A program made the translations under genes and the position numbers. Shown here piece after piece: positions 25,018-38,275 of a stretch of DNA of 64,000 bases. The notes below the pieces were generated by a model. It saw nothing but the letters and a program-made list of their open reading frames with translations, was not told where the DNA came from and searched no databases. The first letter of the stretch is position 1; each line of letters opens with the position of its first letter. This DNA comes from Asanoa hainanensis. Its GTDB lineage: Bacteria > Actinomycetota > Actinomycetes > Mycobacteriales > Micromonosporaceae. The DNA lies in contig NZ_FZPH01000003.1 of NCBI RefSeq assembly GCF_900188485.1, forward strand, positions 372,001-436,000. The letters are read 5' to 3'.

Positions 25018-25832
25018 GGCTGGTGCGCAGCGAGCTGCTCAAGGTCCGCACGGTCAGCACGTGGTGGGTGTTCGGCATCATCGCGCTGGTGCTGTGGGCG
25101 CTCGCGACCGGCGTCAATTGGATCTCGACCGCGGTGCTGGTCAACCCTCCGGAGGGCACGCCGAACGACGACGCGCAGTTCAACGCCGTGCGGGAAGCCG
25201 CCAACGTCGCCGCCAACCTCTACACCAGCGGCCAGTTCTTCGGCCTGATGATCGTGATGCTGATCGGCGTCATCGTGGTCACCAACGAGTTCGCGCACCA
25301 GACCGCGACCACGACGTTCCTGACCACCCCGCGCCGCACCGCGGTCATCCTGGCCAAGCTGGCTGCCGCCGGCATCGTCGGCCTGCTGTTCTGGCTCGGC
25401 ACCACACTGCTCAACTTCCTCGTGGCGCCGCTGATCCTCGGCCTCTACGACGTCCCGTCGCAGCTCGGCACGAGCGCCCTCTGGCAGGCCATCCTGCTCA
25501 ACGGCCTGGCCTACCTGATCTGGGCGGTGATCGGCGTCGGCTTCGGGGTGCTGATCCCGAGCCAGCTGGCCGGCACGATCACCACCAGCGCGCTCTACAT
25601 CGGCGGCTTCTTCGCCGGGGCGATCGTGCTGAACCTGCTCGCCGACAAGTTCGGCGACTGGTGGAACAACCTCCAGCTGATCGTCCCACCGCTGGCCTCG
25701 GGCCTGCTGGTCACCGGCACCGACCTGCCGGGCAGCCCACCACGCTGGTCCGGCGCGGCCGTCCTGATCGCCTACGCGCTGGTCGCGGGCGTCATCGGCA
25801 CCCTCATCACACGCAAGCGCGACATCTCCTAA
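25014..25832 (+). CDS. ABC-2 type exporter permease
   Basis: This 272-residue membrane protein has six predicted transmembrane helices: one near residue 20, one at 78-95 (FFGLMIVMLIGVIVVTN), three between 120 and 215, and one near 250. The short N-terminal cytoplasmic helix (RSELLKVRTVSTWW) is typical of ABC-2 permeases. It is the membrane partner of the preceding ATPase and overlaps it by 4 nt. The following 133-bp gap to the KGD gene shows no convincing terminator. Confidence 0.85.
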   Translation: MRLVRSELLKVRTVSTWWVFGIIALVLWALATGVNWISTAVLVNPPEGTPNDDAQFNAVREAANVAANLYTSGQFFGLMIVMLIGVIVVTNEFAHQTATTTFLTTPRRTAVILAKLAAAGIVGLLFWLGTTLLNFLVAPLILGLYDVPSQLGTSALWQAILLNGLAYLIWAVIGVGFGVLIPSQLAGTITTSALYIGGFFAGAIVLNLLADKFGDWWNNLQLIVPPLASGLLVTGTDLPGSPPRWSGAAVLIAYALVAGVIGTLITRKRDIS

Positions 25833-25965
25833 CACCTCTTTGCGTTTTAACCTGTGAGACGTGACACGGACGGACGTCGCCGATGGCCGTCCATGTCGCG
25901 CGGCGTAGCCTTGAGGCCGACTTCTCACACATACACACAGCGCGCGGAAGAGGCGATTACCGGCC

Positions 25966-29742
<3,777 letters not shown>

Positions 29743-29744
29743 GC

Positions 29745-29921
29745 ATGTACTTCACCGACCGCGGCATCGAAGAGCTCGTCGAGCGCCGGGGCGAGGAGAC
29801 GGTGTCGCTGGAGTGGGTCGCCGACCGACTTCGCGACTTCGTCGACGACAACCCGGACTTCGAGACGCCGATGGAGCGCTTCGCCACGTACCTGGCGCGG
29901 CTGGACGACGACGAGGACTAG
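29745..29921 (+). CDS. Small acidic protein downstream of KGD (DUF6104-like)
   Basis: This 58-residue acidic protein begins MYFTDRGIEELVERRG and ends LARLDDDED. It starts 2 bp after the KGD stop, so it is co-transcribed and probably translationally coupled. Similar 55-60-residue proteins (DUF6104) recur beside this gene in actinobacteria. No function is known; a role with the 2-oxoglutarate enzyme is suggested only by position. Confidence 0.8.
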   Translation: MYFTDRGIEELVERRGEETVSLEWVADRLRDFVDDNPDFETPMERFATYLARLDDDED

Positions 29922-29929
29922 TTCCCGAT

Positions 29930-29980
29930 CACTGCGCCCCACCGATCAACCTGGGTAGGTTGGTTCGGTGGGGCGCAGTG
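29930..29980. promoter_or_regulatory. Long hairpin covering the pta start, with -10 element in the inner loop
   Basis: Perfect 16-bp arms (29930-29945 and 29965-29980) enclose an inner 5-bp stem (caacc 29947-29951, ggttg 29958-29962). The right arm contains the pta start codon (GTG 29968-29970). TAGGTT at 29956-29961 lies 6 nt before that GTG and fits a -10 box for a leaderless transcript. Read-through RNA from kgd would fold into a stable hairpin, acting as terminator or start-site block. Confidence 0.6.
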
Positions 29981-32006
29981 TCTATATCGCGAGTTTTGGC
30001 GAGGGTGGCGGCAAGTCGACGGTGGCGCTCGGCCTGGCCGAGTTGCTGTCGCGGCAGGTGGGGCGGATCGGTGCCTTCCGGCCGCTGGTCACGGTGCCCG
30101 GGCAGGACCCGATCCTCGACCTGCTGAGGCGCCGTTACGGGATCTCCCTGCCCGCCGACGACCTGCACGGCGCCACGTACGCCGAGGCGACCGCCCTGGT
30201 GGCGGCCGGGCGCCGGGAAGAGTTGATCTCGCAGATCGTCGAGCGCTACCGGGCGGTCGAGCGGCAGGTGCCGGCCATGGTGGTGATCGGCAGCGACCTC
30301 GAGGACAACGACGACCCCCGCCAGCTCGGCTTCAACGCCCGGCTCGCGACGGAGCTCGGCAGCGTGGCGGTCGCGGTGGTCGACGGGCAGACCGACGACC
30401 CGGCATCCGCGATGAGCGCGGCGTACCACAGCCTGACCGACCTCGGCGCCACCGTGCTGGCGGTGATCGCCAACCGGGCGCCGGTCGGCCTCGTGGCCCC
30501 GGACCTGCCGGTCCCCGCGTACGTCATCCCCGAGATCCCGACCGTCTCCGCCCCGACGGTGGGCGAGGTCGCGACGGCCCTGGGCGCGACGGTCCGGACC
30601 GGCGACGCCGGCGCGCTCGACCGCGACGTGCTCGACCTGGTCGTCGGCGGCGCGCACGTGCCGGCCTTCCTCGACCACCTGACCGACGGCTGCCTGGTGA
30701 TCACCCCGGGAGACCGGGCCGACCTGCTGGTCGCCGCGTCCAGCGCCCACGCCAGCGGCCTGGTCGCGGTGGCCGGGCTGATGCTCACCCTCGGCGAGCG
30801 CCCCGACGAGCGGGTGATGCGGCTGATCGACCGGCTCGACAGCGGGCTCGCGGTGCTCTCGGTCGACTCCGACAGCTACCACACGGTCGCGGCGGCCTCT
30901 CGGGTCGAGGGCCGGCCCAGCGCGACCAGCCCGCGCAAGGTGGAGGCCGCCCTCGGGGCGTTCGAGTCGCATGTCGACACCGCCGCCCTCGCCGACCGGC
31001 TGCAGGTCGCGCGGTCGTCGCGGGTCACCCCGTTGATGTTCGAGTACGACCTGATCGACCGCGCCCGCTCCGCCCGCCGCCGGCTCGTGCTCCCCGAGGG
31101 CACCGAGGAGCGGATCCTGCGGGCGGCCGAGATCCTGCTGCGCCGCGGCGTCGCCGACCTCACCCTGCTCGGTGCCGAGGACGAGATCGCCCGCCGGGTA
31201 CGCGAGCTCGGCGTCGACATCTCCGGCGCCACCGTGGTCGACCCGGCCACCAGCGCGTGGCGCGACGAGTTCGCGGTCACGTACGCCGGCCTCCGCTCGC
31301 ACAAGGGCGTGACCCTGGACCTCGCGCACGACGTGGTCGCCGACCCCAACTACTTCGGCACCCTGATGGTGCTGGCCGGCCAGGCCGACGGCATGGTCTC
31401 GGGCGCGACCCACACGACGGCGGCGACCATCCGGCCCGCGTTCGAGGTGATCAAAACGGTGCCCGGGGTGTCGGTCGCGTCGAGCGTCTTCTTCATGCTG
31501 CTGGCCGACCGGGTGCTCGTCTACGGCGACTGCGCGGTCAACCCCGACCCGGACGCCGCGCAACTGGCCGACATCGCGCTGTCCAGCGCCGAGACCGCCG
31601 CCGCGTTCGGCATCGAGCCGCGGGTCGCGATGCTGTCCTATTCGACCGGAACCTCGGGCGCGGGCGCCGACGTCGACAAGGTGGCGACGGCGACCGCGCT
31701 GGTCCGCGAACGCCGGCCCGACCTGCCGGTGGAGGGGCCGATCCAGTACGACGCGGCGATCGACGCCGACGTGGCGGCCACGAAGCTGCCGGGCAGCCTG
31801 GTGGCCGGCCGGGCGACGGTCTTCATCTTCCCGGACCTCAACACGGGCAACAACACCTACAAGGCCGTGCAGCGGTCGGCGGGCGCGGTCGCGGTCGGCC
31901 CGGTCATGCAGGGCCTGCGCCGGCCGGTCAACGACCTGTCCCGCGGCGCGACGGTGAAGGACATCGTCAACACGGTCGCCATCACCGCCATCCAGGCGGC
32001 CGCCCG

Positions 32007-32010
<4 letters not shown>
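29968..32010 (+). CDS. pta: Phosphate acetyltransferase
   Basis: This is the long 680-residue form of phosphate acetyltransferase. It has an N-terminal DTBS/BioD-like P-loop domain (SFGEGGGKSTVALG), a central DRTGG-like domain (about 215-330) and a C-terminal PTA_PTB catalytic domain (LVLPEGTEERILRAAE, VSGATHTTAATIRPAF, FPDLNTGNNTYKAVQR). It interconverts acetyl-CoA and acetyl phosphate in the cytoplasm. The stop overlaps the acetate kinase start (ATGA), giving the classic pta-ackA operon. The GTG start lies in the right arm of a hairpin and appears leaderless. Confidence 0.95.
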
Positions 32011-33158
<1,148 letters not shown>

Positions 33159-33178
33159 GCCGTGGCCCAGATGGTGGC

Positions 33179-33361
33179 TCAGGTCAGCGCGAACACCAGC
33201 ACGATGATCACCACGGCGGCCAGCACGGCGCCGCCGATGATCAGCGGCGTGCGGTTGGCGGCGGCGGGGGCGGTGGTGCTGGGGGCAGCGGCTTCCTCGC
33301 GGGCCTGGAAGGCGCGGAACGCCTCCGTGTTGCCACTCGGGTCCCGGTAGTCGTCAGACAT
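33179..33361 (-). CDS. Small C-tail-anchored membrane protein
   Basis: The 60-residue protein has a hydrophilic N terminus (MSDDYRDPSGNTEAFRAF), an Ala/Pro/Thr linker and one C-terminal transmembrane helix (IIGGAVLAAVVIIVLVF) ending three residues later. The ATG at 33361 has AAGG 8 nt upstream and is preferred to a GTG-initiated form 12 codons longer. It converges on ackA with a 20-bp gap. No family is recognised. Confidence 0.65.
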   Translation of the reverse strand: MSDDYRDPSGNTEAFRAFQAREEAAAPSTTAPAAANRTPLIIGGAVLAAVVIIVLVFALT

Positions 33362-33447
33362 GCGAACGACCTTAGCGAACCGCTTCGACCACCCCAAACA
33401 CCGAAAAGGCTGACGTCTGTCCGGTTCCTAGCACTTACCGTGTGGTC

Positions 33448-34359
33448 ATGGGGGGAAGGCGGTCGGTGCTCGCACTGCTCGCTTTGCTGCTCATATTCGC
33501 AATATCGGCATTCGTCCCTGTGGTGTCCTCCCCCGGCGGCGCGGCCGTGCAGGCTTCCGGCAGCTACCCGGTGGGCGTGCGCGTGCTGGCCTTCTCCCGG
33601 GGCGCGGACCGCCCGCTGCCCACCATGGTCTGGTATCCCGCCGCCGGCCGCCCCGGCTCTGTCGTCGCCGGCCGGGACGCCGAGGTAGCCGACGGCCGGT
33701 TCCCGCTCGTGATCTTCAGCCACGGGCTGCAGAGCCGCCCGGAAGACCACGTGCAGATGACGACCCGCTGGGCCGCGGCCGGCTTCGTCGTGATCGCGCC
33801 GGCGTATCCGCACACGAAGAAGAACGCGCCCGGCTACACCCGCGACGACCTGGTCAACCAGCCCGCCGACGCGTGGGCCGTGGTGCAAGGCGTGAGCCGG
33901 CTCGACCGCGCGCCCGGCGACCCGTTCGCCGGCCACCTCGACACCGCCGACGTGGTCGCGGCCGGTCACTCCGGCGGCGCGTACACGGCCGCCGCGATGC
34001 TGCAGCGTGGCCACTCCGCACGCCTGAAGGGCGCGATCGTCATCGCCGGCGCCCGACCCAGGTTCGAGTTCGGCGGCCCACCGGCCACCATGCTGTTCAT
34101 CCACGGCGACGCCGACCCGACGGTGCCTTACTCGACCGGCCGCGCCGTCTACGCCCGCGTTCCGTGGGACAAGGGCTTCCTCACGCTCCACGGCCTCAAC
34201 CACGGTTCCTACCTGAGTCCGGGCCAACGCGGGTTCAATGAGGTCATGACGTCGACCACGGACTTCCTACGCTGGCGCCTAGACGGCGACAAGCAAGCCA
34301 GGTGCTCCCCCGGCCCGCTGCGCACCGCCTTCGGCCCCGACCAGCAGCTCTGCGGATGA
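33448..34359 (+). CDS. Secreted alpha/beta hydrolase (chlorophyllase/PAF-acetylhydrolase-like)
   Basis: This 303-residue protein has an N-terminal signal sequence (RRSVLALLALLLIFAISAFV). The alpha/beta-hydrolase core shows an oxyanion HG in VIFSHGLQSRPED, the nucleophile elbow GHSGG near residue 174, the acid region HGDADPTVPY and the histidine LNHGSY. It is likely an exported esterase or lipase. TACCGT (33436-33441) lies 6 nt before the ATG with no Shine-Dalgarno, consistent with a leaderless message. The following gene is a paralogue overlapping by 4 nt. Confidence 0.8.
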   Translation: MGGRRSVLALLALLLIFAISAFVPVVSSPGGAAVQASGSYPVGVRVLAFSRGADRPLPTMVWYPAAGRPGSVVAGRDAEVADGRFPLVIFSHGLQSRPEDHVQMTTRWAAAGFVVIAPAYPHTKKNAPGYTRDDLVNQPADAWAVVQGVSRLDRAPGDPFAGHLDTADVVAAGHSGGAYTAAAMLQRGHSARLKGAIVIAGARPRFEFGGPPATMLFIHGDADPTVPYSTGRAVYARVPWDKGFLTLHGLNHGSYLSPGQRGFNEVMTSTTDFLRWRLDGDKQARCSPGPLRTAFGPDQQLCG

Positions 34360-35279
34360 CGACTGCGCTTGCTCGGGTTGCCGTAGTCGCGCTCGGTAGG
34401 GCATTGCTGGCCGGGTGCAGCGTCGCCGCGCCGTCATTTCGCACGCCAGCGTCGACCACCTCGCCGAGTGCGGTGTCGGCTGCTCCGACGCCGGTGCGGG
34501 GGAAGGCGCCCGCGCGGTCGTTCGAGGTTGGCGAGCGGGAGCTGGCGTTGGCGCGGGGTGGGCGGAAGTTGGCTACCACCGTGTTCTATCCCGAGGGGGC
34601 CGGGCGGTTTCCGCTCGTGTTGTTCAGTCACGGGCTTGGTGGGCGGCCCGAGGACTACGCACCGTTGTTGCGCCAGTGGGCGGCGGCCGGGTTTGTCGTG
34701 GCCGCGCCCGCGTTTCCGCACACCAGTGGCGGGGCGGCGGACTACGACGTGTTGGACGTGATCAACCAGCCGGCTGACGCCTCGTACGTGATCGGGAAGG
34801 TGCTCGCCCTCGACGGCAAGCGCGGTGACGGGTTGTTCCATCGGCTGGCCACGGACCGGGTGGCGGCGGCCGGGCACTCCGCGGGCGGCATCACCACCGT
34901 CGGGCTCTTCACGCTGGCCCGCGACGCGCGGCTGGACGCCGGGATCGTGATGTCCGGCAGCTCGCTCGGCACGGGCACCGGGTTCCGCGGCGCGGCCGCG
35001 CCGATGCTGTTCGTGCACGGGCAGCGGGACGAGACCGTGTCGTACGCGTCCGGCAAGGCCGCCTACGACGCCGTACCCTGGCCGAAAGCGATGTTGACCT
35101 TTCCCAAGGGTGACCACGGCGCGACCCTGCTGCGCGACGGCGGCGCGTCGTTCGAGGTGCTGGCCGACACGACGACGGAGTTCCTGCGCTTCGCCCTCTA
35201 CGGCGACCCGGCGGCCAAGCCCCGCATCGACCGCTCGGCGGCGCGGAACGACGTCGCCACGTTGGACGACCGCCTCTGA
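34356..35279 (+). CDS. Lipoprotein alpha/beta hydrolase, tandem paralogue
   Basis: The 307-residue protein has a lipobox (LLAGC, cysteine near residue 21) and then a Ser/Thr/Pro-rich spacer. Its hydrolase domain parallels the upstream protein: LFSHGLGGRPEDY, GHSAGG nucleophile elbow, HGQRDETVSY acid region and GDHGAT histidine. Its ATG overlaps the upstream stop (ATGA). One copy is secreted and the other lipid-anchored. The first 400 bp use noticeably more G/T-ending codons than the second half or the neighbours, hinting at a mosaic origin. Confidence 0.78.
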   Translation: MTTALARVAVVALGRALLAGCSVAAPSFRTPASTTSPSAVSAAPTPVRGKAPARSFEVGERELALARGGRKLATTVFYPEGAGRFPLVLFSHGLGGRPEDYAPLLRQWAAAGFVVAAPAFPHTSGGAADYDVLDVINQPADASYVIGKVLALDGKRGDGLFHRLATDRVAAAGHSAGGITTVGLFTLARDARLDAGIVMSGSSLGTGTGFRGAAAPMLFVHGQRDETVSYASGKAAYDAVPWPKAMLTFPKGDHGATLLRDGGASFEVLADTTTEFLRFALYGDPAAKPRIDRSAARNDVATLDDRL

Positions 35280-35288
35280 GGCTCCGGT

Positions 35289-35687
35289 CTATCGCCCCGT
35301 GCGCTGGGTGACGAGGCGGATGGTCGCCCGGCCGTCTTCGGCCTCCGCGGTCGCCGAGCTGGTCAACGCGGTCAGCACCTTCCACGCGAACGAGCTCTCC
35401 GCGGGCAGCCGCGCACCGCGCGCCGTCGGCACCGTCACCTCGACCTGCAGTGCGTCGTCGGTCACCGCGAACCGGCACTCCAACTCGGCGTCGGGCGTGG
35501 CCACGACCAGGAGCATCGCGCAGGCCTCGTCGACGGCGATCCGGAGATCCTCGATCTCGTCCAGCGCGAACTGCAACCGGGCGGCGAGAGTGGCCGTGGC
35601 CGTGCGGAGCACGCCCAGGTATCCACCGTCGGCCGGCACCGTGAGGAGCACGACGTCGTCGTCGAGGGCATCTGGCTGCATCGTCAT
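35289..35687 (-). CDS. RsbW-type anti-sigma/regulatory HATPase
   Basis: This 132-residue HATPase_c_2 protein has an N-box-like segment (LRIAVDEACAMLLV) but only a weak glycine box (ARGARLPAESSFAW). It resembles anti-sigma factor kinases of SigB/F partner switches, with degenerate ATP-lid motifs. The start is ambiguous: ATG at 35687 is listed, and an upstream GTG (35696) and a downstream ATG (35681) are possible. No sigma factor is adjacent; the SigB/F-type sigma at the right end of the window is a possible distant partner. Confidence 0.65.
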   Translation of the reverse strand: MTMQPDALDDDVVLLTVPADGGYLGVLRTATATLAARLQFALDEIEDLRIAVDEACAMLLVVATPDAELECRFAVTDDALQVEVTVPTARGARLPAESSFAWKVLTALTSSATAEAEDGRATIRLVTQRTGR

Positions 35688-35783
35688 CAGGTTCACCGGT
35701 TGCGGACTCTACCGGCTCGCGGCGAGTCGTGCGGACGACGCCGGCCGGCACCCCGCGCGGGGCACCGGCCGGAACATCGAAAC

Positions 35784-36188
35784 TCAGGCCTTCTTGGTCT
35801 CCCAGAAGATCTTGGAGATCTCCTCGATCTTCGCCAGCAGCTTGTCGCCGGTGGCCGGGTCGACCGACTCCTTGGTGCCAGCACCGCCGGCGAGCTTGGT
35901 CGCCTCGTTGAAGAGCTGGTGGAGCTGCGGGTACTTCTCGAAGTGCGGCGGCTTGAAGTAGTCGGTCCAGAGCACCCACAGGTGGTGCTTGACGAGCTCC
36001 GACCGCTGCTCCTTGATGATCAAGGCGCGGGTGCGGTAGACCGGGTCCTCGTTCGCCTGGTACTTCTCCATGATCGCCTTGATCGACTCGGCCTCGATCC
36101 GGGCCTGCGCCGGGTCGTAGACGCCGCAAGGCAGATCGCAGTGAGCGCTGACGACAGTGCGCGGCGCAAGGAAACTAGGAAGTCGCAT
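35784..36188 (-). CDS. sodN: Nickel-containing superoxide dismutase
   Basis: The 134-residue NiSOD precursor has a 15-residue propeptide (MRLPSFLAPRTVVSA) followed by the nickel hook HCDLPCGVYDPAQARIEAES. After cleavage His1, Cys2 and Cys6 ligate nickel. The four-helix-bundle remainder (YFKPPHFEKYP, LLAKIEEISKIFWETK) is typical. It dismutates superoxide. GGAGGAG precedes the ATG. It is divergent from the gene for its maturation protease, the standard sodN-sodX arrangement. Expression is usually nickel-dependent through Nur, but no Nur box is evident here. Confidence 0.95.
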   Translation of the reverse strand: MRLPSFLAPRTVVSAHCDLPCGVYDPAQARIEAESIKAIMEKYQANEDPVYRTRALIIKEQRSELVKHHLWVLWTDYFKPPHFEKYPQLHQLFNEATKLAGGAGTKESVDPATGDKLLAKIEEISKIFWETKKA

Positions 36189-36275
36189 CAGGACTCCTCC
36201 AAGGGAAGACTTACGATGATCCTCGCTGAGGACATTACCCCCGGTGCTGTGTCGAAACGTCGCGGAGGTGCGTTC

Positions 36276-36599
36276 GTGGCGTCACTTTTCGCCGCTCTGG
36301 TGCGAGGTCCGTCGATGGCACCCACCTTGCGTGACGGTGACGCGCTGTTGGTGTTGCGCGGTGGCCGCCCGGTCCGTCCCGGTGATGTCGTCGTCGCCAC
36401 ATTCCGCTCGCGGCCTGATCTGCTCGTCGTGAAGCGCGCCACCCACGAGCAGGACGGCGGCTGGTGGCTGCGCGGCGACAACGAGTTCGTCACCGACGAC
36501 TCACGGGCGTACGGCGTCGCGGACGTACAAGGGCGCGTGCTGTTGCGGTATTGGCCCAAGCCCTCCCGACTGCGGTCAAGGATTATGCTCGACACTTAG
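36276..36599 (+). CDS. sodX: Nickel SOD maturation protease
   Basis: This 107-residue S26 signal-peptidase-like protein has catalytic Ser13 in RGPSMAPTLRDGD and catalytic Lys near residue 51 in LLVVKRATH. It removes the SodN propeptide so the nickel hook can form. The GTG at 36276 is preferred because GGAGGT lies 6 nt upstream and the domain starts at once. An ATG at 36216 would leave only 27 bp between the two divergent genes. A strong terminator follows at 36646-36676. Confidence 0.88.
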   Translation: MASLFAALVRGPSMAPTLRDGDALLVLRGGRPVRPGDVVVATFRSRPDLLVVKRATHEQDGGWWLRGDNEFVTDDSRAYGVADVQGRVLLRYWPKPSRLRSRIMLDT

Positions 36600-36645
36600 C
36601 GGGCAACCCCCGCGTGCTTCGCCGGTCACCGCTGACCTCGCGTCC

Positions 36646-36676
36646 AGCCGGCACCTCTCTGCCGGCTGTCCTTTTT
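36646..36676 (+). terminator. Intrinsic terminator after sodX
   Basis: An 8-bp perfect stem (agccggca 36646-36653, tgccggct 36660-36667) with a 6-nt loop is followed by GTCC and five Ts (36672-36676). This is the most textbook intrinsic terminator in the window. Confidence 0.85.
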
Positions 36677-36698
36677 CGACGCGATTAGGAGCACTCCA

Positions 36699-37883
36699 AT
36701 GGACGCAGAGTCCACAGCCGATCCCGTCTTCCAACTGCACCGTGGCGGCAAGATGGCGGTCACCTCGACCGTCCCGCTGACCAGCCGGGAAGACCTGTCG
36801 CTCGCGTACACGCCCGGCGTCGCCCGGGTTTGCGAGGCGATAGCGGCCGACCCCGCGCTGGTCGACGACTACACCTGGGTTTCGCACACGGTCGCCGTGG
36901 TGACCGACGGCTCGGCCGTGCTCGGCCTCGGCAACATCGGCCCACGCGCCGCGATGCCCGTGATGGAGGGCAAAGCGGTGCTCTTCAAGCAGTTCGGCGG
37001 CGTCGACGCGGTGCCGATCTGCCTCGACGCCCAGGACGTCGAGGCCATCATCGAGACGGTGCGGGCGCTCGCACCGTCGTTCGGCGGCATCAACCTGGAA
37101 GACATCAGCGCACCGCGTTGCTTCGAGATCGAACGCCGCCTCGACGAGGCCCTGTCGATCCCGGTCTTCCACGACGACCAGCACGGCACCGCGATCGTCG
37201 TGCTGGCGGCGTTGCGCAACGCGGCAACGCTGCTCGAACGCAAACTCACCGACCTACGCGTGGTGGTCAGCGGCGCGGGCGCGGCGGGCGTCGCGGTGAC
37301 CAAGATGCTGATCGCGGGCGGCGTCAACCCGGCCGAGGTCCTGGTGGTCGACTCGAAGGGCATCCTGCACTCGGACCGCCCGGACCTGACCGCACCGGCC
37401 GCGGTGGCCAAGGCCGAACTGGCCGCCCAGACCAACCCACACCGCCGCTCGGGCGGCATAGCCGACGCGCTAGCCGGCGCGGACGTCCTCATCGGCGTCT
37501 CGGGCGGCGAGATCCCGGAGTCCGCGGTGGCGACGATGGCCTCGGGCGCGATCGTGTTCGCCCTGGCCAACCCAACCCCCGAGGTGCACCCGGAGATCGC
37601 CTCCCGACACGCGGCCCTGGTCGCCACGGGCCGAAGCGACTTCCCCAACCAGATCAACAACGTGCTGGCCTTCCCGGGCATCTTCCGCGGCGCGCTGGAG
37701 GCCCGCGCCACCCGCATCACCGAGGGCATGAAGGTGGCCGCGGCGGACGCCATCGCCAACGTGGTCGCCGACAACCTGCACCCGGACGCGTTCGTCCCGT
37801 CGCCGCTCGATCCGCGGGTCGCGCCGGCCGTCGCCACCGCGGTCGCCGAAGCTGCCCGCAGAGACGGTGTTGCCCGTATTTAG
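36699..37883 (+). CDS. NAD(P)-dependent malic enzyme
   Basis: This 394-residue short-form malic enzyme contains the N-terminal YTPGVARVCEAI and LGLGNIGPRAAMPVMEGK motifs, FHDDQHGTAIVVLAA in the metal/malate site, a Rossmann SGAGAAGVAVTKML and the late FALANPTPEVHPE motif. It decarboxylates malate to pyruvate, linking the TCA cycle to pyruvate. GGAG lies 7 nt before the ATG. A hairpin terminator follows within 15 nt of the stop. The cofactor cannot be settled by eye. Confidence 0.93.
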   Translation: MDAESTADPVFQLHRGGKMAVTSTVPLTSREDLSLAYTPGVARVCEAIAADPALVDDYTWVSHTVAVVTDGSAVLGLGNIGPRAAMPVMEGKAVLFKQFGGVDAVPICLDAQDVEAIIETVRALAPSFGGINLEDISAPRCFEIERRLDEALSIPVFHDDQHGTAIVVLAALRNAATLLERKLTDLRVVVSGAGAAGVAVTKMLIAGGVNPAEVLVVDSKGILHSDRPDLTAPAAVAKAELAAQTNPHRRSGGIADALAGADVLIGVSGGEIPESAVATMASGAIVFALANPTPEVHPEIASRHAALVATGRSDFPNQINNVLAFPGIFRGALEARATRITEGMKVAAADAIANVVADNLHPDAFVPSPLDPRVAPAVATAVAEAARRDGVARI

Positions 37884-37897
37884 ACCCGACGCATTTC

Positions 37898-37927
37898 CCG
37901 GGGCCCGTTGTTCGCGACGGGCCCCGG
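37898..37927 (+). terminator. Hairpin terminator after malic enzyme
   Basis: An 11-bp perfect stem (ccggggcccgt 37898-37908, acgggccccgg 37917-37927) with an 8-nt loop begins 15 nt after the malic enzyme stop. There is no clear T-run. It marks the left edge of the repeat-rich gap 37884-38394. Confidence 0.7.
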
Positions 37928-37938
37928 TCGCATCTATA

Positions 37939-38040
37939 GGCAGCGTTCCCGGGTCCGTCGGAGGCATTCAACGGCAGCGTTCCCGGGTCCGTCGGAGGCG
38001 TTCAAGGGCAGCGTTCCCGGGTCCGTCGGGGGCACGACCG
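37939..38040. repeat. Three 34-bp tandem repeats
   Basis: A 34-bp unit starting ggcagcgttcccgggtccgt begins at 37939, 37973 and 38007, so the period is exact. Copies 1 and 2 are nearly identical; copy 3 decays after about 25 bp. There are no unique spacers, so it is a minisatellite and not a CRISPR array. No gene is seen in the 511-bp gap that holds it. Confidence 0.85.
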
Positions 38041-38091
38041 TCGCTCCCGCCGGGGACCGCTCCGCTTCGCTCCGCTGCCAGGCCCGCGGTG
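38036..38091. repeat. Dispersed 56-bp repeat, copy 1
   Basis: This 56-bp sequence starting gaccgtcgctcccgccgggg recurs at 41794-41849 with only two mismatches. A weaker similarity extends to the left in both copies (tcccgggtccg). It overlaps the left part of the 68-bp tandem repeat. Confidence 0.8.
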
Positions 38092-38196
38092 CCAAGACCA
38101 ACCGTGAACCACGCCGGTTTTCACGGCGTCCGCTTCGCTCCGCGGCCTGGCCCGCGCTGCCAAGACCAACCGCGAACCACGCCAGTTGTCACGGCG
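38061..38196. repeat. Two 68-bp direct tandem repeats
   Basis: Unit A (38061-38128) and unit B (38129-38196) both begin tccgcttcgctccg and end tcacggcg. They abut exactly and differ at only a handful of positions. Together with the 34-bp repeats and a long inverted repeat they fill the intergenic gap 37884-38394, which holds no convincing gene. Confidence 0.8.
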
Positions 38197-38275
38197 ATAG
38201 CCGCGCCACCAGCCGCCGTCCACCGCTCCCGCCGCGTTGCCGCAACTCCCGCCGATCGGGCCCGTGTTCGGCGCG

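Noticed and set aside
34434-35117. Minus-strand frame across the second hydrolase
   Set aside because: Antisense of the lipoprotein hydrolase; it lacks motifs and the plus strand encodes a complete catalytic set.
37939-38040. Possible CRISPR array
   Set aside because: The 34-bp units are directly adjacent with no variable spacers, and no cas gene is present in the window.
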